The notes below the pieces were generated by a model, which was not told the DNA's origin, did not search any database, and saw only the letters and a program-made list of their open reading frames with translations. A DNA stretch of 12,873 bases, from assembly GCA_017643965.1 (NCBI GenBank), contig JAEPMM010000048.1, positions 1 to 12,873 of the forward strand, given 5' to 3'. Every line of letters begins with the position of its first letter. Position 1 is the first letter of the stretch. Source of the DNA: Marinobacter sp. GTDB taxonomy: Bacteria > Pseudomonadota > Gammaproteobacteria > Pseudomonadales > Oleiphilaceae. A program made the translations under genes and the position numbers. Positions 1 through 6,813 of the stretch are shown in pieces.

Positions 1-98
1 AAGGATTCCTGTGCCAGCACCGGCGTTGCCGTCAGTAACAGGATGACGCCAATCCAGTCACGACAGCGCTGCGACAGGCTGTAAGTCGGGTTACTCAT
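1..98 (-). CDS. N-terminus of an exported protein (runs off the left edge)
   Basis: Only the first 32 codons are in the window. The start ATG (98-96) overlaps the TGA of the preceding TPR gene (97-95) as ATGA, so translation is probably coupled. The visible peptide begins MSNPTYSLSQRCRDWIGV and continues with a hydrophobic stretch ending in TPVLAQES, a typical Sec signal peptide with an Ala-x-Ala-like cleavage site (VLA followed by QE). The mature protein would be periplasmic or outer-membrane. Its family cannot be told from this fragment. The position makes it the third gene of the exported-protein cluster that starts at 2344. Confidence 0.7.
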   Translation of the reverse strand, partial: MSNPTYSLSQRCRDWIGVILLLTATPVLAQES

Positions 99-1777
99 CG
101 CCCACCCCGCTCAAGCGTTTCCAGGGCGAGGTATTCGTATAGGTGGGCAATCTGTTGCTCGGTTTTGTCCAGAGCGAACGCCATCCGCTTGTCCTGATCT
201 TTAACAAAGGCCAGTGCCACACGATCGAGACTGGATTCGGCCCGTTCCTGCAGCTTCGCCACCTGTGACCGGAGAGATTGAACGTTGGTCAGGGCGGCAT
301 CCGCCCGGCGCACCAGAGCCGCAAGCCGGGCGTCTCTTTTCGCCAACCGCCGCTCCAGGGAGGTCAACGCGGTTTCCACAGCGCTCAGTGTCTCAGCCGT
401 GTTCGACAGCTCGTCCCGGACTGACCTGTCACCCTGGCGTTGTGCCAGTGTCTGAATCTGTGCCCTCAGCGTTTCCGCCCTGTCAGCCAGCCCCGCCCGG
501 CTCGTCCCGGCAGAACCCGGAGCTGTGGCCAGCCGTTCGCGCAATGAGGTCTTCCAGACGTTGAGGTGTTGATGCTTTTCCGCCAGGTAAAGCTCGAGGT
601 CAACCAGCTCAGAGACCCGGCTGACCGCCTCCTGAGCGGCGGTGCCTTCCATGAATTGCAGCAGGTAGGCCATGCGTGGCTGGGTAAGGGTTCGGCTGTC
701 GGCGAGGAACCATTGGGCATCGTCCCCCCTGGCGTCTACGATCAGCGCCTTCCAGGCTCCTTCGTCGTTTATACGATCGGCCAGCTTTTTCAATGTGACC
801 CGCTCGCTCTCATAGGAGGCATTGGCAGCAAGATACGCCTCACCCGCCTGCCCCAGGTAACCGGACAGGTCGTACCCCCGGCCCATCCCTAGCCAGGCAT
901 CCTCAACACCCGGATAAGCCAGTGGATATTTTCTGGCGCGATGCCAGGACTGCATGGCGGCCCGATGGTTATCACGAGCGGCAAGGGCAAGGCCATGCAG
1001 ATAAAGCGCCCGCGGCGTGTGATAGCTATCAAGGGGAACCTGTTCAAAGAAACCGATGGCCTTTTCATGATCTTCCTGCAGATAGGACAGATACCCCGCC
1101 CTGACCAGCAATTGGCTGCGCAATGAAGCGCTGCGGTCACCAATGGCATCCTGCTCTGACATCGCCAGGGCCACTCGCAAGGCCACCAGCGGACGAGCCG
1201 CGTTGAGATCCCTGGTGCTGTAGACGCCGGCCAGATTCATGTAGCCCAGCGCTGCCCAGTACCCCGGTTCCATCGTGGCAAGCAACTGGCCTGCGGCGTC
1301 CGGATCATCTGCTTCGAGCTTCAAAGCGGCCAGCTCATACAAGGCTTGTTGTCGGGTTTCCCCGAAACCCAGCCGGGCGGCCGTATCGAAATAGCGGGAT
1401 GCGCCGGCGGTGTTGCCCTCAGTGTTGGCGATTCGCCCCAATACCAAGGCGGCGTCACCACGGTGGGTCTGTCCTTGCAGCTGGCGCTCAAGCAGGTCAC
1501 GGGCTCTGGCCACTTGCCCGGTTTCCATCAGAGCCCGGGCCCTCTGCCAGGCCACACTCTCGCTCTGTGCGCCCTGCGCGCCCTCTGTTCGCGCGAGCGC
1601 CAACCGGGGCTGTCCGGCGGCGAGGTCGAACTGCGCCAGCGCAGCGATGCGTGAGTGTTCTGTGGCATTGCCCGCAAACGCCACACTTTGCCCACAAACC
1701 GTCAGGGCGCCCACAGCAGCCAGAGCGAACCGGAGGTGACGAGCTGCAGAGCGACCCATCCTGACGTCAGCGTTCAT
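95..1777 (-). CDS. Exported TPR and coiled-coil protein, function unknown
   Basis: A 560-residue protein. Residues 1-35 form a signal peptide: a basic start (R6, R9, R13, R16), a hydrophobic core around 17-34, and a likely cut after the AFA at 33-35. From about residue 45 to 320 it is alanine-rich helical sequence with TPR-like pairs, for example the stretch with YLSYLQEDHEKAIGFFEQV and the following ALYLHGLALAARDNHRAAM. Residues about 430-520 are rich in heptad-like Leu/Ala with Arg/Glu and look like a long coiled coil. The chosen ATG has GGAAG nine bases upstream. A second in-frame ATG at codon 7 has a poorer site. The gene starts 6 bases after the 186-aa gene ends and overlaps the next gene by 4 bases, so the three form an operon. 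A periplasmic scaffold or assembly role is plausible, but no specific family is recognised. Confidence 0.85.
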   Translation of the reverse strand: MNADVRMGRSAARHLRFALAAVGALTVCGQSVAFAGNATEHSRIAALAQFDLAAGQPRLALARTEGAQGAQSESVAWQRARALMETGQVARARDLLERQLQGQTHRGDAALVLGRIANTEGNTAGASRYFDTAARLGFGETRQQALYELAALKLEADDPDAAGQLLATMEPGYWAALGYMNLAGVYSTRDLNAARPLVALRVALAMSEQDAIGDRSASLRSQLLVRAGYLSYLQEDHEKAIGFFEQVPLDSYHTPRALYLHGLALAARDNHRAAMQSWHRARKYPLAYPGVEDAWLGMGRGYDLSGYLGQAGEAYLAANASYESERVTLKKLADRINDEGAWKALIVDARGDDAQWFLADSRTLTQPRMAYLLQFMEGTAAQEAVSRVSELVDLELYLAEKHQHLNVWKTSLRERLATAPGSAGTSRAGLADRAETLRAQIQTLAQRQGDRSVRDELSNTAETLSAVETALTSLERRLAKRDARLAALVRRADAALTNVQSLRSQVAKLQERAESSLDRVALAFVKDQDKRMAFALDKTEQQIAHLYEYLALETLERGGR

Positions 1778-1783
1778 GCCACA

Positions 1784-2344
1784 CTACTTCCATTCCGAGA
1801 ACAGGATCCGGGGTTCGTAATCCGGCGCCCGTGCGTCCAGCGACAACTGGATACGTGATTCCCCGGGGCGCTTTTGAAAGCGGTGCTCCGCTTCACGACG
1901 AACGTAACGGTCGTTGCCCGTTCGTGCTGTCAGCACTGCCCTGAGCTCATGTTCCCCATGGGGCACATTGCCCAGATACAGCTGCTGCACCCCTCCCTGT
2001 TGCAACGACTGGCGCTCCCGGTCGCTGTATAGATGCGAAGACACCGGCGTGTCGTTGACAAACAGCTCAATGGAATCAAGCTCGAGGGCGTCTTTGCGGG
2101 CAAGTGTCAGGAATACTGCCACCTGGGTATCGGCGGGATGTAAAATGGATTCTTCCAGCGCGTAAAGTTCGCCGGCCAGATCGGCGACTTCGGCTTTCAG
2201 GCGATTGATGTCAGCGTTGAGATCATCGGCGACGGTCAGTGTCGGGGTCAGCACGACCAGCAGAGCGACCGCAGCTGCCAGCAAATTCTGCCCCGCCCGG
2301 GACACCCTCCCGGTAGCTCCCCTTGCCTGTTCTGTGGCGACCAT
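1784..2344 (-). CDS. Conserved-looking exported protein, function unknown
   Basis: A 186-residue protein with a basic N-terminus, a hydrophobic segment at about 20-37 and a likely signal peptidase site near TVA|DD at residues 37-41. It may instead stay anchored as a type II membrane protein. Residues 42-67 are a short coiled-coil-like helix (NADINRLKAEVADLAGEL). Residues about 73-170 alternate hydrophobic and polar residues like a beta-sandwich domain, with SIELFVNDTPV and a later GEHELRAVLTA segment. AGGAAG lies just upstream of the ATG. It is the first gene of the three-gene exported cluster, and a palindrome sits 14 bases upstream of its start codon. I do not recognise the family. Secretion is well supported, function is not. 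Confidence 0.75.
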   Translation of the reverse strand: MVATEQARGATGRVSRAGQNLLAAAVALLVVLTPTLTVADDLNADINRLKAEVADLAGELYALEESILHPADTQVAVFLTLARKDALELDSIELFVNDTPVSSHLYSDRERQSLQQGGVQQLYLGNVPHGEHELRAVLTARTGNDRYVRREAEHRFQKRPGESRIQLSLDARAPDYEPRILFSEWK

Positions 2345-2357
2345 ACGCTTCCTGCCT

Positions 2358-2378
2358 TTTGTAATGTTCCGTTACAAA
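2358..2378. promoter_or_regulatory. 21-bp palindrome, candidate operator
   Basis: Perfect 7-bp arms TTTGTAA (2358-2364) and TTACAAA (2372-2378) are separated by 7 bases that include one more matching G-C pair (2366/2370). It lies 14-34 bases upstream of the ATG of the 186-aa gene, where a repressor would cover the transcription start or the leader. TTGTAA/TTACAA half-sites with this spacing are reminiscent of TetR-family operators. No regulator gene is visible in the window, so the cognate protein is unknown. Confidence 0.45.
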
Positions 2379-2458
2379 CTGATAGGAAGGGTAACATCAG
2401 GTAATCACCAAGAACGGTATCCAGATCACCAATTGGACAACTCGAAGTGTCGACTTTT

Positions 2459-2488
2459 TTGACGGGTGTTGCACAGATGATACACCCG
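2459..2488 (+). promoter_or_regulatory. Weak plus-strand promoter overlapped by an inverted repeat
   Basis: A TTGACG -35-like hexamer at 2459-2464 is followed after 16 bases by TACACC (2481-2486), a poor -10 match. The perfect inverted repeat CGGGTGT (2463-2469) and ACACCCG (2482-2488) overlaps both elements. It could be an operator for this promoter or simply a 5' hairpin. The promoter is proposed mainly because a plus-oriented terminator lies about 150 bases downstream with no plus-strand gene to explain it. Confidence 0.25.
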
Positions 2489-2489
2489 G

Positions 2490-2651
2490 CCAGGCTGGTG
2501 CAACCCGGATGCTCCACTTTCGTGCTGATTTCAATGAAGAAATTTCAGGTGGCCCCGTAATTGCTGAGGCCGAGGGGACGGGGAAGCCTTGACCGCTCCC
2601 CCGTTTGAAATGCCGAGCTTTGCCGATGCCCTCAACCGCATCGGCTTTTTT
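2490..2651 (+). ncRNA. Candidate intergenic small RNA
   Basis: No convincing protein is encoded here on either strand, yet the plus strand shows three hairpins in a row. The first spans 2525-2548 (ctgatttc against gaaa-tt-tcag, with a TT bulge). The second spans 2578-2604 (ACGGGG-a-AGC against GCT-c-CCCCGT, loop CTTGACC, 9 of 10 pairs). The third is the terminator hairpin at 2622-2645 with its T-run. The 5' end is a guess from the weak promoter at 2459-2486; the 3' end is set by the terminator. Its last bases overlap the stop codon of the CoxE-like gene on the other strand. It matches no RNA family I know. The alternative is that the structures belong to the 3' untranslated region of the CoxE mRNA. 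Confidence 0.3.
2622..2651 (+). terminator. Intrinsic terminator facing the plus strand
   Basis: A perfect 8-bp stem GCCGATGC (2622-2629) and GCATCGGC (2638-2645) with an 8-base loop is followed at once by TTTTTT (2646-2651). On the minus strand the same hairpin follows the CoxE stop codon but lacks a U-run (it continues AAAGCTCGG), so it is a canonical terminator only for plus-strand transcription. The T-run overlaps the CoxE TAA (2650-2652). Confidence 0.65.
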
Positions 2652-3828
2652 ATTTGCTCAATTGCTTCATCGCCGACTCGAGACCATCAATGGTCAGCGG
2701 GTACATATGATCTTCCACCAACTGACGGGTCATGCCCAGAGAGCCACCGCTTCCCCAATAACTTTCCGGTAGCGGGTTCAACCATACCACCTTGCGGAAA
2801 TGATCGGTTATACGCTGAAACCAGGTGGCCCCGGCCTCCTCGTTCCAGTGCTCAATGGAACCGCCAGGGTGGGAAATTTCATAGGGGGCCATAGTGGCAT
2901 CGCCCACGAAAATGACTTTGTAGTCCGGTGTGTACTTGTTGAGAATATCCCAGGTATTCGTGGTCTCGTTCATGCGGCGAATGTTGTTCTTCCAGACGCT
3001 CTCATACAAGAAGTTATGAAAGTAGAAGTACTCCATATGCTTGAACTCCATACGGGCGGCCGAGAACAACTCCTCACACACACGCACGTGGGGGTCCATG
3101 GAACCACCAACATCGAAGAAAATCAGCACCTTGACCGCATTATGACGCTCCGGAACCATTTTCAGGTCAAGGTACCCGGCGTTACGGGCGGTGGAGCGTA
3201 TGGTGTCGTCCATGTCCAGTTGATCGGCCGCACCCTGGCGGGCAAATTTCCGCAACCGACGCATGGCCACTTTGATGTTGCGGATGCCAAGGGTAATGCT
3301 GTCATCGAGATCCTTGTACTCCCGCTTTTCCCACACTTTGACGGCGCGGCCCTGACGGCCGTTTTTCTGGCCGATGCGAAAACCCTCCGGGTTGTAACCG
3401 TTGGCCCCGAACGGCGACGTTCCCCCGGTACCCACCCACTTGTTGCCACCGGCATGCCGCTCCTGCTGCTCTTCCATGCGCTTTTTGAAGGTTTCAATCA
3501 ACTCTTCAAGGCCGCCGAGAGAGTCAATCTTGGCCTTGTCTTCCTCGCTGAGATGCTTCTCGAACTCGGCACGGAGCCAATCGTCCGGAATCAGCATTTC
3601 CATCAGGTCTTCAAGGTTTTCAATGCCTTCGAAATAGGCCTTGAACGCTCGATCAAACTTGTCGAAGTGGCGCTCGTCCTTCACCAGGCACAACCGTGTC
3701 AGGTAATAGAACTCTTCCATATCGGCAAAGGCCAGGCGATGCTGCAGGGCCTCCAGCAGGTCGAGAAATTCGCGCAGGCTGGCGGGCACTTTCGCCCGCC
3801 TTACTTCGAGAAAAAAATCGATCAACAT
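2650..3828 (-). CDS. CoxE-like VWA domain protein
   Basis: A 392-residue soluble protein without signal peptide. Residues 1-125 are helical and charged. Residues about 130-160 hold a Gly/Asn-rich conserved-looking loop (KWVGTGGTSPFGANGYNPEG). The VWA domain occupies about 230-360 and includes LIFFDVGGSMDPHV, a Thr-rich segment at 289-292 and VIFVGDATM. The first MIDAS motif is D239-x-G241-x-S243, so the usual first serine is glycine; D310 could be the distal MIDAS aspartate. In CO dehydrogenase systems CoxE acts with the MoxR-type ATPase CoxD in maturing a metal centre, and MoxR/VWA pairs in general act as chaperone-like remodelling complexes. Here the gene follows the MoxR gene by 22 bases in the same direction, so the two very likely work together. 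No CO dehydrogenase or other client is seen. Confidence 0.85.
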   Translation of the reverse strand: MLIDFFLEVRRAKVPASLREFLDLLEALQHRLAFADMEEFYYLTRLCLVKDERHFDKFDRAFKAYFEGIENLEDLMEMLIPDDWLRAEFEKHLSEEDKAKIDSLGGLEELIETFKKRMEEQQERHAGGNKWVGTGGTSPFGANGYNPEGFRIGQKNGRQGRAVKVWEKREYKDLDDSITLGIRNIKVAMRRLRKFARQGAADQLDMDDTIRSTARNAGYLDLKMVPERHNAVKVLIFFDVGGSMDPHVRVCEELFSAARMEFKHMEYFYFHNFLYESVWKNNIRRMNETTNTWDILNKYTPDYKVIFVGDATMAPYEISHPGGSIEHWNEEAGATWFQRITDHFRKVVWLNPLPESYWGSGGSLGMTRQLVEDHMYPLTIDGLESAMKQLSK

Positions 3829-3850
3829 AAGGTATAGCTCTTGCTGAATG

Positions 3851-4693
3851 TCAGCTGCGACGACGCGCCATAAATGCCAGCTTCTGCAGCAGGTGAACGT
3901 CCTGCTCGTTTTTCACCAGCGCCCCGTAAAGCGGTGGCAATGCCGAGCTGGTATCTTTTTCCTGCAGCATTTTGGCAGACAACTCATCGGCCATCAGCAG
4001 CTTGAGCCAGTCAATCAGCTCCGAGGTGGACGGTTTCTTCTTCAGCCCGGGTACCTTGCGCACATCGAAAAAGACCTCGAGAGCATCACGCACAATGGCC
4101 TGCTGCAGGCCGGGGAAATGCACATCCACGATATCTTTCATCGTATCGTGATCGGGAAAACTGATGTAATGGAAGAAACAGCGACGCAGAAAGGCATCCG
4201 GCAGCTCCTTCTCGTTATTGCTGGTAATGACAATGATCGGGCGCTGCCTGGCCTTTACGAACTGCTGGGTTTCATAGACAAAAAACTCCATGCGATCGAG
4301 CTCAAGCAGCAAGTCGTTTGGAAACTCAATATCTGCCTTGTCGATTTCGTCGATCAGCAGGACCACCTGTTCGTCGGCTTCAAAGGCCTCCCAGAGCTTG
4401 CCTTTGACAATGTAGTTGCTGATGTCCTTGACCTTTTCATCACCAAGCTGAGAGTCGCGAAGGCGTGATACCGCATCGTACTCGTAAAGCCCCTGCTGGG
4501 CCTTGGTCGTGGACTTGATGTGCCAGGGAATCAGCCGCATTCCGAGGGAAGACGCCATTTCCTCTGCCAGCAGGGTTTTGCCGGTGCCGGGCTCACCTTT
4601 AATGAGCAGCGGGCGTTGCAGCGAGATGGCCGCATTCACCGCCATTTGCAAGTCATCAGTGGCTACGTATTTTTCGGTACCGGTAAACTTCAT
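3851..4693 (-). CDS. MoxR-family AAA+ ATPase
   Basis: A 280-residue single-module AAA+ protein. Walker A is GEPGTGKT at 33-40. Walker B is VVLLIDEID at 110-118, with catalytic D115/E116. Sensor 1 is ITSNNEKELPDAFLRRC at 156-172, which also carries the arginines (R170, R171) expected at the subunit interface. Length and motif spacing fit the MoxR group, which form hexameric rings acting on VWA partners. The ATG has AGGAA eight bases upstream, and a promoter-like element lies at 4735-4762. The CoxE-like partner gene begins 22 bases downstream, and a membrane-anchored VWA gene ends 78 bases upstream. Substrate and biological role are unknown. CoxD-like metalloenzyme maturation and envelope stress functions are the two family precedents. 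Confidence 0.92.
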   Translation of the reverse strand: MKFTGTEKYVATDDLQMAVNAAISLQRPLLIKGEPGTGKTLLAEEMASSLGMRLIPWHIKSTTKAQQGLYEYDAVSRLRDSQLGDEKVKDISNYIVKGKLWEAFEADEQVVLLIDEIDKADIEFPNDLLLELDRMEFFVYETQQFVKARQRPIIVITSNNEKELPDAFLRRCFFHYISFPDHDTMKDIVDVHFPGLQQAIVRDALEVFFDVRKVPGLKKKPSTSELIDWLKLLMADELSAKMLQEKDTSSALPPLYGALVKNEQDVHLLQKLAFMARRRS

Positions 4694-4734
4694 GCTGTTG
4701 GTTCCTGTTCGGTTATCAAATCATCCGGGCGAGG

Positions 4735-4762
4735 AGTATAAAGGCCTGAGCCACCACCTTAA
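4735..4762 (-). promoter_or_regulatory. Putative sigma-70 promoter of the moxR-coxE pair
   Basis: On the minus strand TTAAGG (4762-4757) is followed after 16 bases by TATACT (4740-4735), a 5/6 match to the -10 consensus but only a 3/6 match at -35. It lies in the 78-base gap before the MoxR start codon, and no terminator is seen in that gap, so the pair may also receive read-through from the upstream operon. Confidence 0.45.
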
Positions 4763-4771
4763 CACCCCGGA

Positions 4772-6778
4772 CTATCTTTTCGGTTCTGGTTTATCGGGCT
4801 CGTCGTTTTCGAGCTGGCCTTTCTTCTGGTCATCGAAATCCGGAAGATCATCAAACTCGGACAGATCGAAGTCTTCGAGGCCGAACTCATCCACAGTCTC
4901 GTCTTCGCCGTCTTCCACATCCGGCAGTTCCTCCTCAGCCTCGTTCAACGGCTCGGCGACGGGAATGCCATCATCGCTATCATCGGCTGTCGCGACGTCA
5001 GTGGCTTCAGCCTCTGGCTCCGGTTCCTGCTTCGGTTCTGGCACTGGCTCGGGTTCGGGTTCTGGCTCCGGCTCGGGAACCTGCTCGGATATCGCCTCGG
5101 GCTCGACCACCGGCACCGTCTCATCATGACGGTCAATGTCATCGACTACGCCCCTGCCCGGGTCCCCGGACGGCTCTGACGCTTTTTTACGGCGATACAT
5201 CAGAAACAGGCCACCTCCGGCCACCACAACCGCGCCCAAAGCCGCGACCACCAGCAGCCACGTCGGGGCGCCCGGCTCCTCGCTCTCAGCAGGTGCAGGC
5301 CGGGGCCGTGCTTCTTCGATGCTGGAGGGCTCTTCCACTTCGCTTATGTCGATAGGCCCGCCGCCCGAAGGCTCGGACTCGGGCTCGAGCTCGGCTACTT
5401 GCCGCGAAGCCGGTTGGCCTGCGGGTTCGCGGCTCTCGGGCGCTGCCACATCGTCGCCGGCGGACAGCAGGCTATCGTCAGGCGCGGACGGAGCGACTGC
5501 CTCAGGCATCTCGAAACGACTGACGCCGCTGAACTTACGGGAGAAGGTCTGGCCGTCAGCGACCACTTCGATGGTGTACCGGCCAGCCGCGGGGAGCGCG
5601 CCAATGGTATCGCTGTAAAGCCCGTTGGCCGGCGGTTGACCGGAGGACAATACTTTGGTGCCGCTGCGGTTGTCTTCCGATGTCACCGTCACCCTCACCT
5701 CCAGCACGCCGAGAAAGTCCGGGTCGGTCAACTTTTTCTCATCCTCGAAAAAGGCAATCTGCAGGGCCAGGGGCTGCGCTTCGCTGAACGATGGCGGCAC
5801 CGGTGACACCACCATGCGCAGGTCACTGACAACGGTGACACGACTGCCCTCGCCCAGCTCACCGTTTATCCGCCATTTGCCCGGCAGCGGTTCGGTGACG
5901 GTGATCAGGTCGTAACCGGGCTCGCGCGCCCACCGCATGCCCTTTCCCGTGTCACCAACCACCGCCACGCTGCCCGCGGGGTCGGTCAGCTCCAGCTTCC
6001 GGGTTGCACTGGTTTCATCTTCTCCCCAGAAAATCAGCGCGGTGAATTCCTGCACGCCGCTGTCTACGTCAAAGCCGTCTCCCTCAATGGGCAACTGTTC
6101 CTGCGGGACCGCCGCATTGAGGGCGTCCAGAAAGGCCAGGTTCAGCGCGTTCGCCGAGGGCGCCACGTTGTAGCTGCCACCGGTGCGATCGGCGAGGGTT
6201 TCGAGAAACTCGCGGTCAGCCTCGTCCGACAGCGCGACAGTATGGAACGTAGCCCCTTTGCGAACCAGCTGATCAAGAACAGGGCCCAGGATACGCTCCC
6301 GCTCTTGCCGGTTGGCTTCGGCGTTGTCCGACACGTCCACTTTTCCGTCGGTCAGCAGAATGAAGTCGGTGCCGCCAAGGTCGCCCTTGGTAAAGTAGTC
6401 ATCGCTGGCCACTTTGATGGCTTCGCCCAGATTGGTTCGCAGGGCCACGGAGTTGATATCTGCAGACCGGTCGATGGCGAGCTCGCGCCAGGCGTCGTCA
6501 ACCGGGTCGTAGGGCACCAGCATGTTGACGTACTGCCCGAAAGTCCACACACCGGCGCTGGCGCCTTCCGGAAGCAACCGAGCCAGAAGCCGGACGGCAG
6601 GCTGGCGAAGGTTATCGGGGTCGTTGTCTTTCATGGAGCCGGATATATCAACGATGATGCGCACGTCCGCACCGTCGGCCAGCTCAGGCGCAAGCGGTTC
6701 CTGAGCGCCAACCCAGGCGGGCATAAAGGCGCCGGCCAGGAATGAGGCCAGAAGGATCTTGCTCAGTATCCGTCGCAT
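4772..6778 (-). CDS. Membrane-anchored VWA domain protein with acidic cytoplasmic tail
   Basis: A 668-residue protein. Residues 1-25 are a signal peptide (basic MRRILSK, hydrophobic core, WVGA|QE). The VWA domain spans about 38-225 with an intact MIDAS: DISGS at 44-48, T115 in LRTNLGEA and D144 in LLTDGKVD, so it should bind a divalent metal. Residues about 240-425 look like two beta-sandwich domains, and segments such as PGKWRINGELGEGSRVTVVSDL recall, from memory only, the TIGR03503 group of gammaproteobacterial proteins. A Pro/Glu-rich linker (425-503) leads to one membrane span at about 506-528, followed by RRKK, which puts the C-terminal 138 residues in the cytoplasm. That tail has an EP repeat (569-592) and an extremely acidic end with FDLSEFDDLP-type repeats (620-650). 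GGAG precedes the ATG by 5 bases. It follows the small membrane protein by 35 bases. A link to the downstream MoxR/CoxE pair is likely by position and by family habit. Confidence 0.88.
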   Translation of the reverse strand: MRRILSKILLASFLAGAFMPAWVGAQEPLAPELADGADVRIIVDISGSMKDNDPDNLRQPAVRLLARLLPEGASAGVWTFGQYVNMLVPYDPVDDAWRELAIDRSADINSVALRTNLGEAIKVASDDYFTKGDLGGTDFILLTDGKVDVSDNAEANRQERERILGPVLDQLVRKGATFHTVALSDEADREFLETLADRTGGSYNVAPSANALNLAFLDALNAAVPQEQLPIEGDGFDVDSGVQEFTALIFWGEDETSATRKLELTDPAGSVAVVGDTGKGMRWAREPGYDLITVTEPLPGKWRINGELGEGSRVTVVSDLRMVVSPVPPSFSEAQPLALQIAFFEDEKKLTDPDFLGVLEVRVTVTSEDNRSGTKVLSSGQPPANGLYSDTIGALPAAGRYTIEVVADGQTFSRKFSGVSRFEMPEAVAPSAPDDSLLSAGDDVAAPESREPAGQPASRQVAELEPESEPSGGGPIDISEVEEPSSIEEARPRPAPAESEEPGAPTWLLVVAALGAVVVAGGGLFLMYRRKKASEPSGDPGRGVVDDIDRHDETVPVVEPEAISEQVPEPEPEPEPEPVPEPKQEPEPEAEATDVATADDSDDGIPVAEPLNEAEEELPDVEDGEDETVDEFGLEDFDLSEFDDLPDFDDQKKGQLENDEPDKPEPKR
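5003..5080 (-). repeat. Glu-Pro dipeptide repeat inside the VWA protein gene
   Basis: This stretch encodes residues 567-592, beginning VPEP and containing five successive Glu-Pro pairs, then VPEP, KQ and EPEPEAEA. On the plus strand it appears as degenerate 6-base units of the ggctcg/ggttcg type. The codons vary between units, so it looks like an old, selected protein repeat more than a fresh slippage tract, though copy number may differ between strains. It would form an extended, stiff linker between the membrane and the acidic tail. Confidence 0.6.
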
Positions 6779-6813
6779 CTTGGCTCCGTTTTATTGTTCT
6801 TGCCGTTATCAGC

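Noticed and set aside
2622..2645. The hairpin after the CoxE stop as the terminator of the moxR-coxE mRNA.
   Set aside because: On the minus strand the stem is followed by AAAGCTCGG and not by a U-run. It may still protect the 3' end, but it is a canonical terminator only for the plus strand.
2800..3837. A 345-codon open frame on the plus strand opposite the CoxE-like gene.
   Set aside because: It lies wholly antisense to a gene with recognisable VWA motifs, and its translation shows no domain of its own.
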